The notes under the pieces: generated by a model
Seen by the model: the letters and a program-made list of their open reading frames with translations, nothing else
The model's database searches: none
Told to the model about the DNA's origin: nothing
Program-made: the position numbers and the translations under genes
Part shown: positions 56,901-64,000 of the stretch, one piece after another
How positions within the stretch are numbered: position 1 is the first letter of the stretch
Layout: every line of letters begins with the position of its first letter
Origin: Zobellella endophytica
GTDB lineage: Bacteria; Pseudomonadota; Gammaproteobacteria; Enterobacterales; Aeromonadaceae
Length of the DNA: 64,000 bases
Reading direction: 5' to 3'
Assembly: GCF_003012775.1 (NCBI RefSeq)
Contig: NZ_PXYG01000008.1
Span: forward strand, 1 to 64,000

Positions 56901-58349
56901 ATGCAGACTCTGGACCGGCAGTTTATCGACAACCGTTGGCAACCGAGCCGGGGCGAGCGCCGGCTGGCGGTGGTCAACCCCTATACCGAGGAGGTGCTCG
57001 CCGAGCTGACCGGCGGCCACCCGGACGACGTGGACGCGGCGGTGGCGGCGGCGCGGCGCGCCCAGCCCGGCTGGCAGGCCCTGGGCGGCACCGGGCGGGC
57101 GCCTTATTTGGAGGCGATGGCCGACGGCCTGGCCCGCCGGCGGCAGGAACTGGCGCACTTGTCCAGCCGCAACAACGGCAAGCCCCTGGCCGAGGCCCTG
57201 CTCGACCTGGATGACGCCATCGCCTGCTACCGCTACTACGCCGGCCAGACGCGGGCGCTGGACCAACGGCAGGGGCAGGACGTGGTCCTGGCCCAGCCCG
57301 GGCTGCAGGCCCTGGGCTACCTGGATCCGGTGGGGGTGGTGGCGCTGATCACTCCCTGGAACTTCCCGCTGGTGACCAGCGCCTGGAAGCTGGCGCCGGC
57401 GCTGGCGGCGGGCTGCGCCGTCGTGTTCAAGCCCTCGGAGATGACGCCGCTGCCGGAGCTGGCCCTGGCCGAGCTCGCCCTTGAGGCGGGGCTGCCCGCC
57501 GGGGTGTTCAACCTGGTGCTGGGCGACGGCGAGGGCGTGGGGGCGGCGCTCTCCTCCCACCCGGACATCGACAAGGTGTCCTTCACCGGCAGCAACCGGG
57601 TGGGGGAGGCGATCATGGCCGCCGCCGCCCCGGCCAGCCGGGCGGTGGCCCTGGAGCTGGGCGGCAAGTCGCCGATCCTGGTGCTGGAGGACGCCGACCC
57701 GGAACGGGCCGCCGAACTGGTGATGGCGGGTATCTACTTCAACGCCGGCCAGATCTGCTCGGCCACGTCCCGCCTGCTGGTGCACCGTTCCCTGGCGGAG
57801 CCCCTGTACCGGGCCCTGGCCGGGCGCATCGACGCCCTGCGGCTGGGGGATCCCCTGGCCGAGGGCACCGACATGGGGCCGCTGGCCAGCGCCCGCCAGC
57901 GCCGGGCGGTGCTGGACTACCTGGCCGTGGCTGAGGCGGAAGGCCTGGCGGTGGTGCGCGACGGCCGCCACCGCACCCTGCCGGCGCACGGTTTCTTCCA
58001 GGCTCCGGTGCTGTTCCGGGACGTGCCCGCCGCCAGCCGGCTGTGGCGGGAAGAGATCTTCGGCCCCGTGCTCTGCGGCCGCAGTTTCGACGACGAGGAG
58101 GAGGCGGTGCGCCTGGCCAATGACAGCGACTTCGGCCTGGCGGCGACGGTGGTGAGCGGGGATCCGGAGCGGGCCCGGCGGCTGGGTCGCCGGCTGCGGG
58201 CCGGCACCATCTGGTACAACAGCGTCCAGGTGGTGCCGTGCGAAACCAGCTGGGGCGGCTTCAAACGCAGCGGCATCGGCCGCGAGCTGGGCCCCTGGGG
58301 GCTGAACGCCTTCCTCGAGGTCAAGCACCTGCTGGGCCCGGCGGATTAG
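56901..58349 (+). CDS. kauB: NAD(P)-dependent aldehyde dehydrogenase, 4-guanidinobutyraldehyde/aminobutyraldehyde type
   Basis: The 482-residue enzyme has the catalytic Cys in NAGQICSATSRL, the general-base Glu in LELGGKSP, the cofactor motif FTGSNRVGEAI and PWNFPLVTSAWK. It is of the betaine/amino-aldehyde dehydrogenase group. In this operon it would oxidise 4-guanidinobutyraldehyde to 4-guanidinobutyrate, the substrate of GbuA. It lies nine bases after aruI with an AGGAGG site. Confidence 0.85.
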   Translation: MQTLDRQFIDNRWQPSRGERRLAVVNPYTEEVLAELTGGHPDDVDAAVAAARRAQPGWQALGGTGRAPYLEAMADGLARRRQELAHLSSRNNGKPLAEALLDLDDAIACYRYYAGQTRALDQRQGQDVVLAQPGLQALGYLDPVGVVALITPWNFPLVTSAWKLAPALAAGCAVVFKPSEMTPLPELALAELALEAGLPAGVFNLVLGDGEGVGAALSSHPDIDKVSFTGSNRVGEAIMAAAAPASRAVALELGGKSPILVLEDADPERAAELVMAGIYFNAGQICSATSRLLVHRSLAEPLYRALAGRIDALRLGDPLAEGTDMGPLASARQRRAVLDYLAVAEAEGLAVVRDGRHRTLPAHGFFQAPVLFRDVPAASRLWREEIFGPVLCGRSFDDEEEAVRLANDSDFGLAATVVSGDPERARRLGRRLRAGTIWYNSVQVVPCETSWGGFKRSGIGRELGPWGLNAFLEVKHLLGPAD

Positions 58350-58375
58350 CCCGGCGACGTCGTAGCGTATCCATT

Positions 58376-58403
58376 GCCGCCGGCCTTGTGCCGGTGGCCT
58401 TCT
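58376..58403 (+). terminator. candidate terminator after kauB
   Basis: GCCGCCGGC / GCCGGTGGC pair at 8 of 9 positions around a 5-base loop, followed by CTTCTTT. It lies 27 bases after the kauB stop and would separate it from ktrA. Confidence 0.55.
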
Positions 58404-58496
58404 TTACAGTTTCTTTATGGCCGCCCCCTCAATCTAAACACCCTTCTTATGCCGGTTTTCGTAGGCTTGGCTCATGGCTTACGGAGACTTCAAACC

Positions 58497-59153
58497 ATGG
58501 CAAAAAAACGTATTGCGGTGATCGGCCTGGGCCGGTTCGGCACGGCCTTCTGCCGGGCGGCGCGGGGCGCCGGCCTGGAGGTGATGGCGATGGACTCGGA
58601 TCAGGGGCGGGTGCACGCCATCGCCGATGACGTGGCCGAGGCGATTATCGCCGACGGCACCGATCCCAAAGTGACCGCCAGCATCGACTGGCGGCAGTTC
58701 TTCGCGGTGGTGGTGGCCATCGGCACCGATCTGCAGAGCAGCCTGATCACCATCCTCAACCTGAAGGAGGTGGGGGTGGAGGCGATCTGGTGCAAGACCC
58801 GCGACAACTACCATTACCAGCTGGCGCTGAAGATGGGGGTGAGCCGGGCCATCAACCCGGAGCAGGCGATGGGCGAGATGGTGGCGGCCTGGCTGGGTCA
58901 CCCCGAACTGCTGACCCGCCAGGTGCTGTCCACTGGCCAGGTACTGGCGGAGCTGGAAGTCAACGCCAGCCATGTCGAACGCAACGTGGTGGGCCTGCTC
59001 GGCCGCCACCATGTCCGGCTGCTGGGCATGACCCGCTACAAGGATTACCAGCCCGAGCAGTTAATCCAGAGCGCCCGCCTGCAGCCGGGCGACAAGCTGC
59101 TGCTGCTGGCCGACGCGGAGCAACTGGAAACATGTCTGCGCAACTTGTCCTGA
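58497..59153 (+). CDS. ktrA: KtrA-type K+ uptake regulatory (RCK) subunit
   Basis: The 218-residue protein has the Rossmann RCK_N domain (IAVIGLGRFGTAFC, then AIIADGTDP) and an RCK_C domain from about 135. KtrA forms a ring beneath KtrB and gates it with ATP/ADP. The start is the ATG at 58497. Its 3' end overlaps ktrB by 22 bases, so the two are coupled. Confidence 0.9.
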   Translation: MAKKRIAVIGLGRFGTAFCRAARGAGLEVMAMDSDQGRVHAIADDVAEAIIADGTDPKVTASIDWRQFFAVVVAIGTDLQSSLITILNLKEVGVEAIWCKTRDNYHYQLALKMGVSRAINPEQAMGEMVAAWLGHPELLTRQVLSTGQVLAELEVNASHVERNVVGLLGRHHVRLLGMTRYKDYQPEQLIQSARLQPGDKLLLLADAEQLETCLRNLS

Positions 59154-60454
59154 CCCACAAACGGCTGGGCTCGCCGGCGCTGCTGCTGTTGCTGGGTTAT
59201 CTGGTGCTGGCCCTGGCCGGCAGCCTGCTGCTGTGGCTGCCGGCGGCGCAACAGAGCCCGGTGGCCTGGCCCGACACCCTGTTCACCGCGGTATCGGCGG
59301 TCACCGTCACCGGCCTGGTGGTGGTGGATACCGCCACCGCCTATTCGGCCCTGGGCCAGACCATCATCGGCCTGCTGATCCAGCTCGGCGGCCTGGGTTA
59401 CATGAGCCTGGGGGCGGCGGCCATGTTGTCGTTCAACGCCAGCGTCGGGCTGCGCAACCAGGCCATGCTCAGCTCCTACTGGCAACTGGGGCCGGATCTG
59501 CGGCTGTCCCAGGTGATCCGCTTCACCCTGCTGTTCAGCCTGGGGCTGGAGGCGGCGCTGACGGCGCTGTTCGCCCTGCACTGGGTGCCCTTGCTGGGCT
59601 GGGAGCGGGGCCTGGGCACCAGCCTGTTCCATGCGGTGTCGGCCTTCAACAACGCCGGCTTCGCCCTGTCCGGCGACTCCCTGATGTCGGTGTCGCCGGC
59701 CTGGATGGTGCTGGCCCACGCCGCCGGCTTTATCCTCGGCGGCCTGGGCTTCGCGGTGCTGTACGAGCTGCTGGTGCTGCGCCGCTGCCGCAGCATCCAT
59801 ACCCGGCTGGTGTTGTGGGCCACCCTGGCCCTGCTGGTGGCGGGCACCCTGTTGCTGCTGCTGTTCGAGCAGCATCACAGCCTGGCCGGGCTGCCCTGGC
59901 AGCAACGGCTGCTGCATGCGTTTTTCCAGAACGCCACCGCCCGTACCGCCGGCTTCAACAGCGTCGATATCGCGGCCATGAGCCCGGCGGGCCAGACCTG
60001 GCTGATGCTCAACATGGTGGTGGGCGCCGCCCCCGGCTCCACCGCCGGCGGCCTGCGCATCACCACCTTCGTGCTGCTGATCACCGGGGTGGTGGCGGCA
60101 CTGCAGGGCCGCACCGAAACCCGCATGCTGGGGCGCATGCTGGGGGTGGAGTATTTGCTGCGGGCTGCCGGTATACTGGTGATTACCCTGTTGCTGCTGT
60201 CCTTGACCACCCTGGCGGCGCTGTACCTGATGCCCGGGTTGTCGCCCTTCTCCCTGGTGTTCGAGCTGATCTCGGCCCTGGGCACGGTGGGACTGTCGCT
60301 CGGCATCACCGCCGAGCTGAGCCAGGCCACCAAGGTGTTGCTGATGATGGTGATGATTATCGGAAAATTGAGCCCCGTGTACCTCTTTACCGCCCTGGCG
60401 GGCAATCCCGAGCGTCCCTTGCGCTACGCGGGAGGCCGCATTGCCCTGGGCTGA
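59132..60454 (+). CDS. ktrB: KtrB-type K+ channel-like uptake subunit (TrkH superfamily)
   Basis: The 440-residue membrane protein has four MPM repeats with selectivity-loop Gly residues in SAVTVTGLVV, SAFNNAGFAL, ATARTAGFNS and LGTVGLSLG. The size (440) is that of KtrB rather than TrkH (about 480). The start is the ATG at 59132, inside ktrA. The next gene, kdpD-like, overlaps its end by 14 bases. Confidence 0.92.
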   Translation: MSAQLVLTHKRLGSPALLLLLGYLVLALAGSLLLWLPAAQQSPVAWPDTLFTAVSAVTVTGLVVVDTATAYSALGQTIIGLLIQLGGLGYMSLGAAAMLSFNASVGLRNQAMLSSYWQLGPDLRLSQVIRFTLLFSLGLEAALTALFALHWVPLLGWERGLGTSLFHAVSAFNNAGFALSGDSLMSVSPAWMVLAHAAGFILGGLGFAVLYELLVLRRCRSIHTRLVLWATLALLVAGTLLLLLFEQHHSLAGLPWQQRLLHAFFQNATARTAGFNSVDIAAMSPAGQTWLMLNMVVGAAPGSTAGGLRITTFVLLITGVVAALQGRTETRMLGRMLGVEYLLRAAGILVITLLLLSLTTLAALYLMPGLSPFSLVFELISALGTVGLSLGITAELSQATKVLLMMVMIIGKLSPVYLFTALAGNPERPLRYAGGRIALG

Positions 60455-61751
60455 GCGGCGGCGGCACGCCTGGCTGCCGAGCCTGGCCGGCCCCCTGGCG
60501 GTGGCCCTGGGGCTGCTGCCCCTGCGCGGCTGGCTGACCAGCACCGACGTGGCCATGGCGCTGCTGCTGGTGGTGGCGGTGGTGGCGGCCCGCCAGGGCC
60601 GCCGGCCCGCGGCCCTGGCCACGGTGCTCGGCGTGCTGCTGTTCGACGTGCTCTATGTGGAGCCCTACTACACCCTGCACGTGCACAACCTCGACTACCT
60701 GCTCACCTTCGGGGTGATGCTGGCGGTGGGCCTGCTGATCAGCAATCTCAGCGGCCGGCTGCGCGGCCAGCTGGACCGGGTCCGCCACCTGCTGAAGCAG
60801 CTCAGGGGCATGTTCCTGCTGGCGCGCGGCCTGCCCGAGCGCAGCAGCCCGGGCGCCATGTTCGACTTCGTCGGCCAGCTGCTCAGCCGCCAGCTGCACA
60901 GCCCGGTCACCATCGAATCCGAGCCCGCCGCCGACGGCCGCCAGTCGCTGCCGGTGCGGGACCGGCACCGGCCCGGGGTGTACCTGTGCTGCGAGGCCGG
61001 GCTGTACAAGGCCAACCGCACCCTACTCAAGGTGGCGGCCTCGCTGCTGGGCCAGGCCCTGACCCGGGCCCGGCTGGCCGGCGCCGAGCAGCAGGCGCGG
61101 CTGGAGGCGGAACTGGCCCGCAGCCGCAACGCCCTGCTGCGCTCCCTGTCCCACGATCTGCGCACCCCCCTGGCCAGCATCATGGGCAACGCCAGCATGC
61201 TGGCGGATCCGGCGGTGCGCCTCGACGCGCAGGAATACCGGGAGATCGCCGAGTCCATCTACCAGCAGAGCCGGGTGCTGAGCAGCCACTTCGACAAGGT
61301 GATGGAGCTCAACCGGGTGCAGCGCCAGGACCAGATCGGTGTGCAGGCGCTGATGCCGGAAGAGGTGGTCAGCGCCGCCCTGCGCCGGCGCGGCAGCCTG
61401 TTCGATGCGGTGCACTTCGACATCGATATCGACAACAAGGCGCCGATCCACGGCGACGACACCCTGCTGGAGATCGCCCTGGCCAACATGCTGGAAAACG
61501 CGGTGCGCCACGGCCTGTCCCCCTACCGGCTGGAAGGACGCTGGCACGGCGAGCTCTACGATTTCATCCTGACCAACGGCAAGCCGCCGCAGCCGGCCCT
61601 GCCCCGGCGCGACGGCGGCGCCGGCCTGGGCCTGCCCATCTGCCGGGCGGTGGCCGACTGCCACCAGGGTTCCTTTTATCTGACCGACGGCGACGACGGC
61701 CGGGTGGCCGTCAGCCATCTGGTCTGGCCCGCCTGGAGAACGCAGCCATGA
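60441..61751 (+). CDS. KdpD-like histidine kinase lacking the N-terminal KdpD/Usp domains
   Basis: The 436-residue kinase has four membrane helices (about 15-105, DUF4118 as in KdpD, with DVLYVEPYYTLHVH), a short GAF-like part, HisKA with His238 in SLSHDLRTPL, the N box ALANMLENAVRHG and G box GGAGLGLPICRAV. Full KdpD (about 890) has a cytoplasmic KdpD-Usp sensor region at the N-terminus; here it is absent. It is embedded in the ktrAB unit and overlaps the response regulator by ATGA. Confidence 0.88.
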   Translation: MPWAERRRHAWLPSLAGPLAVALGLLPLRGWLTSTDVAMALLLVVAVVAARQGRRPAALATVLGVLLFDVLYVEPYYTLHVHNLDYLLTFGVMLAVGLLISNLSGRLRGQLDRVRHLLKQLRGMFLLARGLPERSSPGAMFDFVGQLLSRQLHSPVTIESEPAADGRQSLPVRDRHRPGVYLCCEAGLYKANRTLLKVAASLLGQALTRARLAGAEQQARLEAELARSRNALLRSLSHDLRTPLASIMGNASMLADPAVRLDAQEYREIAESIYQQSRVLSSHFDKVMELNRVQRQDQIGVQALMPEEVVSAALRRRGSLFDAVHFDIDIDNKAPIHGDDTLLEIALANMLENAVRHGLSPYRLEGRWHGELYDFILTNGKPPQPALPRRDGGAGLGLPICRAVADCHQGSFYLTDGDDGRVAVSHLVWPAWRTQP

Positions 61752-62434
61752 CGGCACCCCAGCCTTATATCCTGATCATCGAAGACGACGCCTCCATGAC
61801 CCGCTTCCTGCAGACCCTGCTGCGCAGCCACGACTACGGGGTGGCGGTGGCGGCCGGCGGCGCCGAGGGTCTGCGCAGCCTGAGCGGGCGGGCGCCGGAC
61901 CTGGTGCTGCTCGACCTGGGCCTGGGCGACATGGACGGAGTGGATCTGCTGCGGGAGCTGCGTGCCTGGTCCGCCATGCCGGTGATCGTGATCTCGGCGC
62001 GGGAGCGGGAAACGGAAAAGGTGGAGGCGCTGGACGCCGGCGCCGACGACTACCTGACCAAGCCGTTCGGCGCCCAGGAACTGCTGGCGCGGATCCGGGT
62101 GGCCTTGCGCCGGCCGGCCCGGGATGCGGAGCTGCCGCTGCAGCTGGGCGACATCCTGGTGGATCCGGCGGCGCGGCGGGTCAGCCGCGGCGGCGAGCCG
62201 CTGCACCTGACCCCCACCGAGTACAAGCTGCTGCTGTTCCTGCTGCGCCACGCGGAAAAGGTGGTGACCCACCGCCAGATCCTGAGCGCGGTCTGGGGCC
62301 CGGCCCACGTGGAGCACCACGAATACGTGCGGGTGCACATGTCCCAGCTGCGCCAGAAGCTGGAAACCCAGCCCGCCCATCCCCGCATCCTGCTCACCGA
62401 GCCGGGTATCGGCTACCGGCTGGTGCTGCCCTGA
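61748..62434 (+). CDS. KdpE-like OmpR-family response regulator
   Basis: The 228-residue regulator has a receiver domain with the acidic pair 13-14, phosphoacceptor Asp56 in LVLLDLGLGDMDG and Lys in YLTKPFGAQE, and a winged-helix DNA-binding domain (PTEYKLLLFLLRHAEKVVTH). It resembles KdpE (225). It would be phosphorylated by the upstream kinase and probably controls the ktr operon. The start is the ATG at 61748; the frame is open further upstream through the kinase. Confidence 0.9.
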   Translation: MTAPQPYILIIEDDASMTRFLQTLLRSHDYGVAVAAGGAEGLRSLSGRAPDLVLLDLGLGDMDGVDLLRELRAWSAMPVIVISARERETEKVEALDAGADDYLTKPFGAQELLARIRVALRRPARDAELPLQLGDILVDPAARRVSRGGEPLHLTPTEYKLLLFLLRHAEKVVTHRQILSAVWGPAHVEHHEYVRVHMSQLRQKLETQPAHPRILLTEPGIGYRLVLP

Positions 62435-62504
62435 GGCAGGCAGAAGTGCTCGTCCGGGTGCCCGGGTCGTTATGGCGTCCGCGGGGCGAGTCCCATCGAG
62501 TGAC

Positions 62505-63401
62505 TCAACACGAAGGGAAGCCGTAAAGCCGGGCTGGGTTGTCGACCAGAATGCGTCGCCGCAGGGCTTCATCAGGTACCCAATCGGCCAGCAGGCTGAG
62601 CAGGGGACCATCGCCCGGCATGGGCCGGCCGAAATGAGGATGCGGCCAGTCCGAGCCCCATAACATTTGCTGCGGGTTGGCCCCGACCAGGGCCTGGGCA
62701 AAGGGGAGTACGTCTGTGTAAGGCGGCAGCGGCTGGTTGGTGATGCGGTAACTGCCCGACAGCTTGACCCAGGCCCTGGCGTCTTCCACCAGCCTCAGCA
62801 GCGCCTGAAAGCCGGGGTGATGCAGGCCGTTGGCGACATTCATGTGCCCCATGTGGTCGATGACGACCGGGGTGGGGAGACTCCGGATCCTGGCTTCCAG
62901 CTGTTCGAATTCGGATACGTCGATCAAAAACTGCAGGTGCCAGCTGCGCTCGGCCAGGCGCCGGGCCAGGGACTCCACATCCCGCCAGGCAATGCCGCCC
63001 TTGAACAGCAGGTTCATGCGCACGCCGCAGACGCCGGCCCGGGCCAACTGGTCCAGCTCCCGTTCGGAGATATCCGCATCCACCACCGCCACGCCCTTGT
63101 ACTGCAGACCCTGCTGCTGCAGGTAATGCAGGGTGTCCACCATCAGGCGGTTGTCGGTGCCGTAGACGCTGGGCTGGACCAGCACCCCCCGCTCGATGCC
63201 GAGGGTGCGGTGCAGGTGCAGGTAGGCGCCGGGCGGTGCGTCGGGCGGGGTATAGCTGCGGTTGGCGGTATAGGGGTAGCGTTCCGCGGGGCCGAACACA
63301 TGGGCGTGGGTATCGCAGCTGCCTTGCGGTGGGCGGGCCCCCGCCGGTTGCGGAAAGGGATCGGCGGCGGCACAAAACGGAATGGTATCTGGCTGGGTCA
63401 T
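62505..63401 (-). CDS. amidohydrolase-2 family lactonase (PDC hydrolase/LigI-like)
   Basis: The 298-residue TIM-barrel protein has SCDTHAHVFGPAERYPY near residue 30, VVIDHMGHMNV, and LWGSDWPHPHF. This is the amidohydrolase-2 branch containing 2-pyrone-4,6-dicarboxylate lactonase (LigI) and related lactonases that cut ring lactones from aromatic breakdown. The next gene upstream encodes an alpha/beta hydrolase, so both may belong to an aromatic or lactone pathway continuing outside the window. Start at ATG 63401. Confidence 0.8.
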   Translation of the reverse strand: MTQPDTIPFCAAADPFPQPAGARPPQGSCDTHAHVFGPAERYPYTANRSYTPPDAPPGAYLHLHRTLGIERGVLVQPSVYGTDNRLMVDTLHYLQQQGLQYKGVAVVDADISERELDQLARAGVCGVRMNLLFKGGIAWRDVESLARRLAERSWHLQFLIDVSEFEQLEARIRSLPTPVVIDHMGHMNVANGLHHPGFQALLRLVEDARAWVKLSGSYRITNQPLPPYTDVLPFAQALVGANPQQMLWGSDWPHPHFGRPMPGDGPLLSLLADWVPDEALRRRILVDNPARLYGFPSC

Positions 63402-63417
63402 GGGGAATTCCTGTGAA

Positions 63418-63463
63418 CCCGGGGTAACGGGGAGGGCGGTTGTGCTTCCTCCGTTACCCCGGG
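63418..63463. promoter_or_regulatory. inverted repeat between the lactonase and hydrolase genes
   Basis: CCCGGGGTAACGG (63418-63430) and CCGTTACCCCGGG (63451-63463) are perfectly complementary over 13 bases with a 20-base loop. It is in the 70-bp gap and could be an mRNA stem or intercistronic attenuator. No T tract. Confidence 0.5.
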
Positions 63464-63471
63464 TATGCCGG

Positions 63472-64000
63472 TTAGACGTTGCGTTGCATCCAGTCGGCGA
63501 TGTGGCCGGAGAACTGGATAAACAGCGGGTTGTCGTCCAGCATCCACTCGGTATGGCCGCCCCCCTCGAGCAGGAACAGCTCCTTCGGGCCCGGGTAGGC
63601 GGCATAGAGGGACTTGGGCTCGGTCACCGGGTGCAGATCGTTTTCGGCGCCGTGGGCGATGAGCAGCGGCACGCTGGCGAAACGCTCGTCCAGGTGGGCT
63701 TCGGGCTTGAAGCTGATCAGCGAGTCGGCGAAATCGAAACTGGAGGTCACGCCGTAGCCCGGGGCCTTGACCAGCTCGGTGAAGACGTACTCGCGGCTCA
63801 CCGGATCCAGCGGGTAGATGTCGAAGGGATCGATGCCTTGCGGCTCACCGCCCAGGGCCAGGCGCTGACGCTCCGCGGCCATGAACTGCTTGAAGGCTTT
63901 CCAGCCGTGCTCGCCGCGCAGGGCCTTCTGAACCCGTACCGCGTCGAAGAAGCCGTTCATTGCCACCAGGGCGTCCACCTGGCCTTCGACCAGGCGACAG
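63472..64000 (-). CDS. alpha/beta hydrolase, C-terminal part (runs off the window)
   Basis: A frame open to the right edge encodes at least 175 residues of an alpha/beta hydrolase C-terminal half: a cap-like region (LRGEHGWKAFKQFMAAERQR), then PLLIAHGAENDLHPVTEPKS with a likely catalytic Asp, and EGGGHTEWM with the catalytic His. The nucleophile Ser lies outside the window. It is upstream of the lactonase gene on the same strand, 70 bases apart, and probably its operon partner. Confidence 0.8.
   Translation of the reverse strand, partial: CRLVEGQVDALVAMNGFFDAVRVQKALRGEHGWKAFKQFMAAERQRLALGGEPQGIDPFDIYPLDPVSREYVFTELVKAPGYGVTSSFDFADSLISFKPEAHLDERFASVPLLIAHGAENDLHPVTEPKSLYAAYPGPKELFLLEGGGHTEWMLDDNPLFIQFSGHIADWMQRNV

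Overview
The window is about 64 kb of GC-rich, densely coded gammaproteobacterial chromosome. Gene content and order (ubiE-ubiJ-ubiB-tatABCD, gppA-rhlB/trxA-rho, ubiD-fre, ilvY/ilvC, the csd genes, a cytochrome c5, a long class II IlvC) fit the Aeromonadales, and I would guess a marine Oceanimonas/Zobellella-like member. That placement is an inference from gene content, not from a search. The first bases are the 3' end of a 5S rRNA, so an rRNA operon lies to the left.

Region 1 (1-30 kb) is housekeeping: crcB; ubiquinone genes (ubiE, ubiJ, ubiB, ubiD, ubiK) and flavin reductase fre; Tat export and tatD; hemB; gppA/rhlB; trxA; rho; ilvY/ilvC; tcdA with the convergent csdA-csdE sulfur-transfer pair; rep; a cytochrome c5; a MarR regulator and a GST; an EamA exporter; sbcD-sbcC. 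Several gene ends here run into short intergenic repeats that supply their stop codons. One terminal-inverted-repeat element of about 317 bp sits exactly between tcdA and csdE.

Region 2 (29.7-44.7 kb) is catabolic and transport-rich. A six-gene minus-strand unit encodes a TRAP transporter (dctP-dctQ-dctM), a class I amidotransferase-like hydrolase, a DadA-like FAD amine/amino-acid dehydrogenase and a RidA-family deaminase, next to a divergent XRE-type regulator. Then come a DUF3360 membrane protein with a LysR regulator, and a divergent DUF3311 / sodium-solute symporter / M20 amidohydrolase unit. A 4-OT tautomerase, a YbfB-type MFS protein and its divergent LysR regulator follow.

Region 3 (44.7-52.7 kb) holds a Cache-domain chemoreceptor, a stretch with no recognisable gene, a GST, a YbdG-type mechanosensitive channel, and the ohr/ohrR peroxide module with a clear operator. 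Next to ohrR is a decayed mosaic copy of the GST-mscS pair whose last 34 bp are identical to the mscS 3' end and also encode the C-terminus of the neighbouring sigma-54 activator.

Region 4 (51.2-64 kb) starts with that PAS/AAA+/HTH sigma-54 activator and a divergent operon behind a near-perfect -24/-12 promoter: guanidinobutyrase (gbuA), a YjiH/GATE-type transporter, a 2-ketoarginine decarboxylase (aruI) and an aldehyde dehydrogenase (kauB-like). Together these take 2-ketoarginine to GABA and urea; the transaminase that would make 2-ketoarginine is not in the window. Then comes a K+ operon that pairs a Ktr-type transporter (ktrA-ktrB) with a KdpD lacking its N-terminal sensor domains and a KdpE-like regulator. 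The window ends with a metal-independent-looking amidohydrolase-2 lactonase and a truncated alpha/beta hydrolase.
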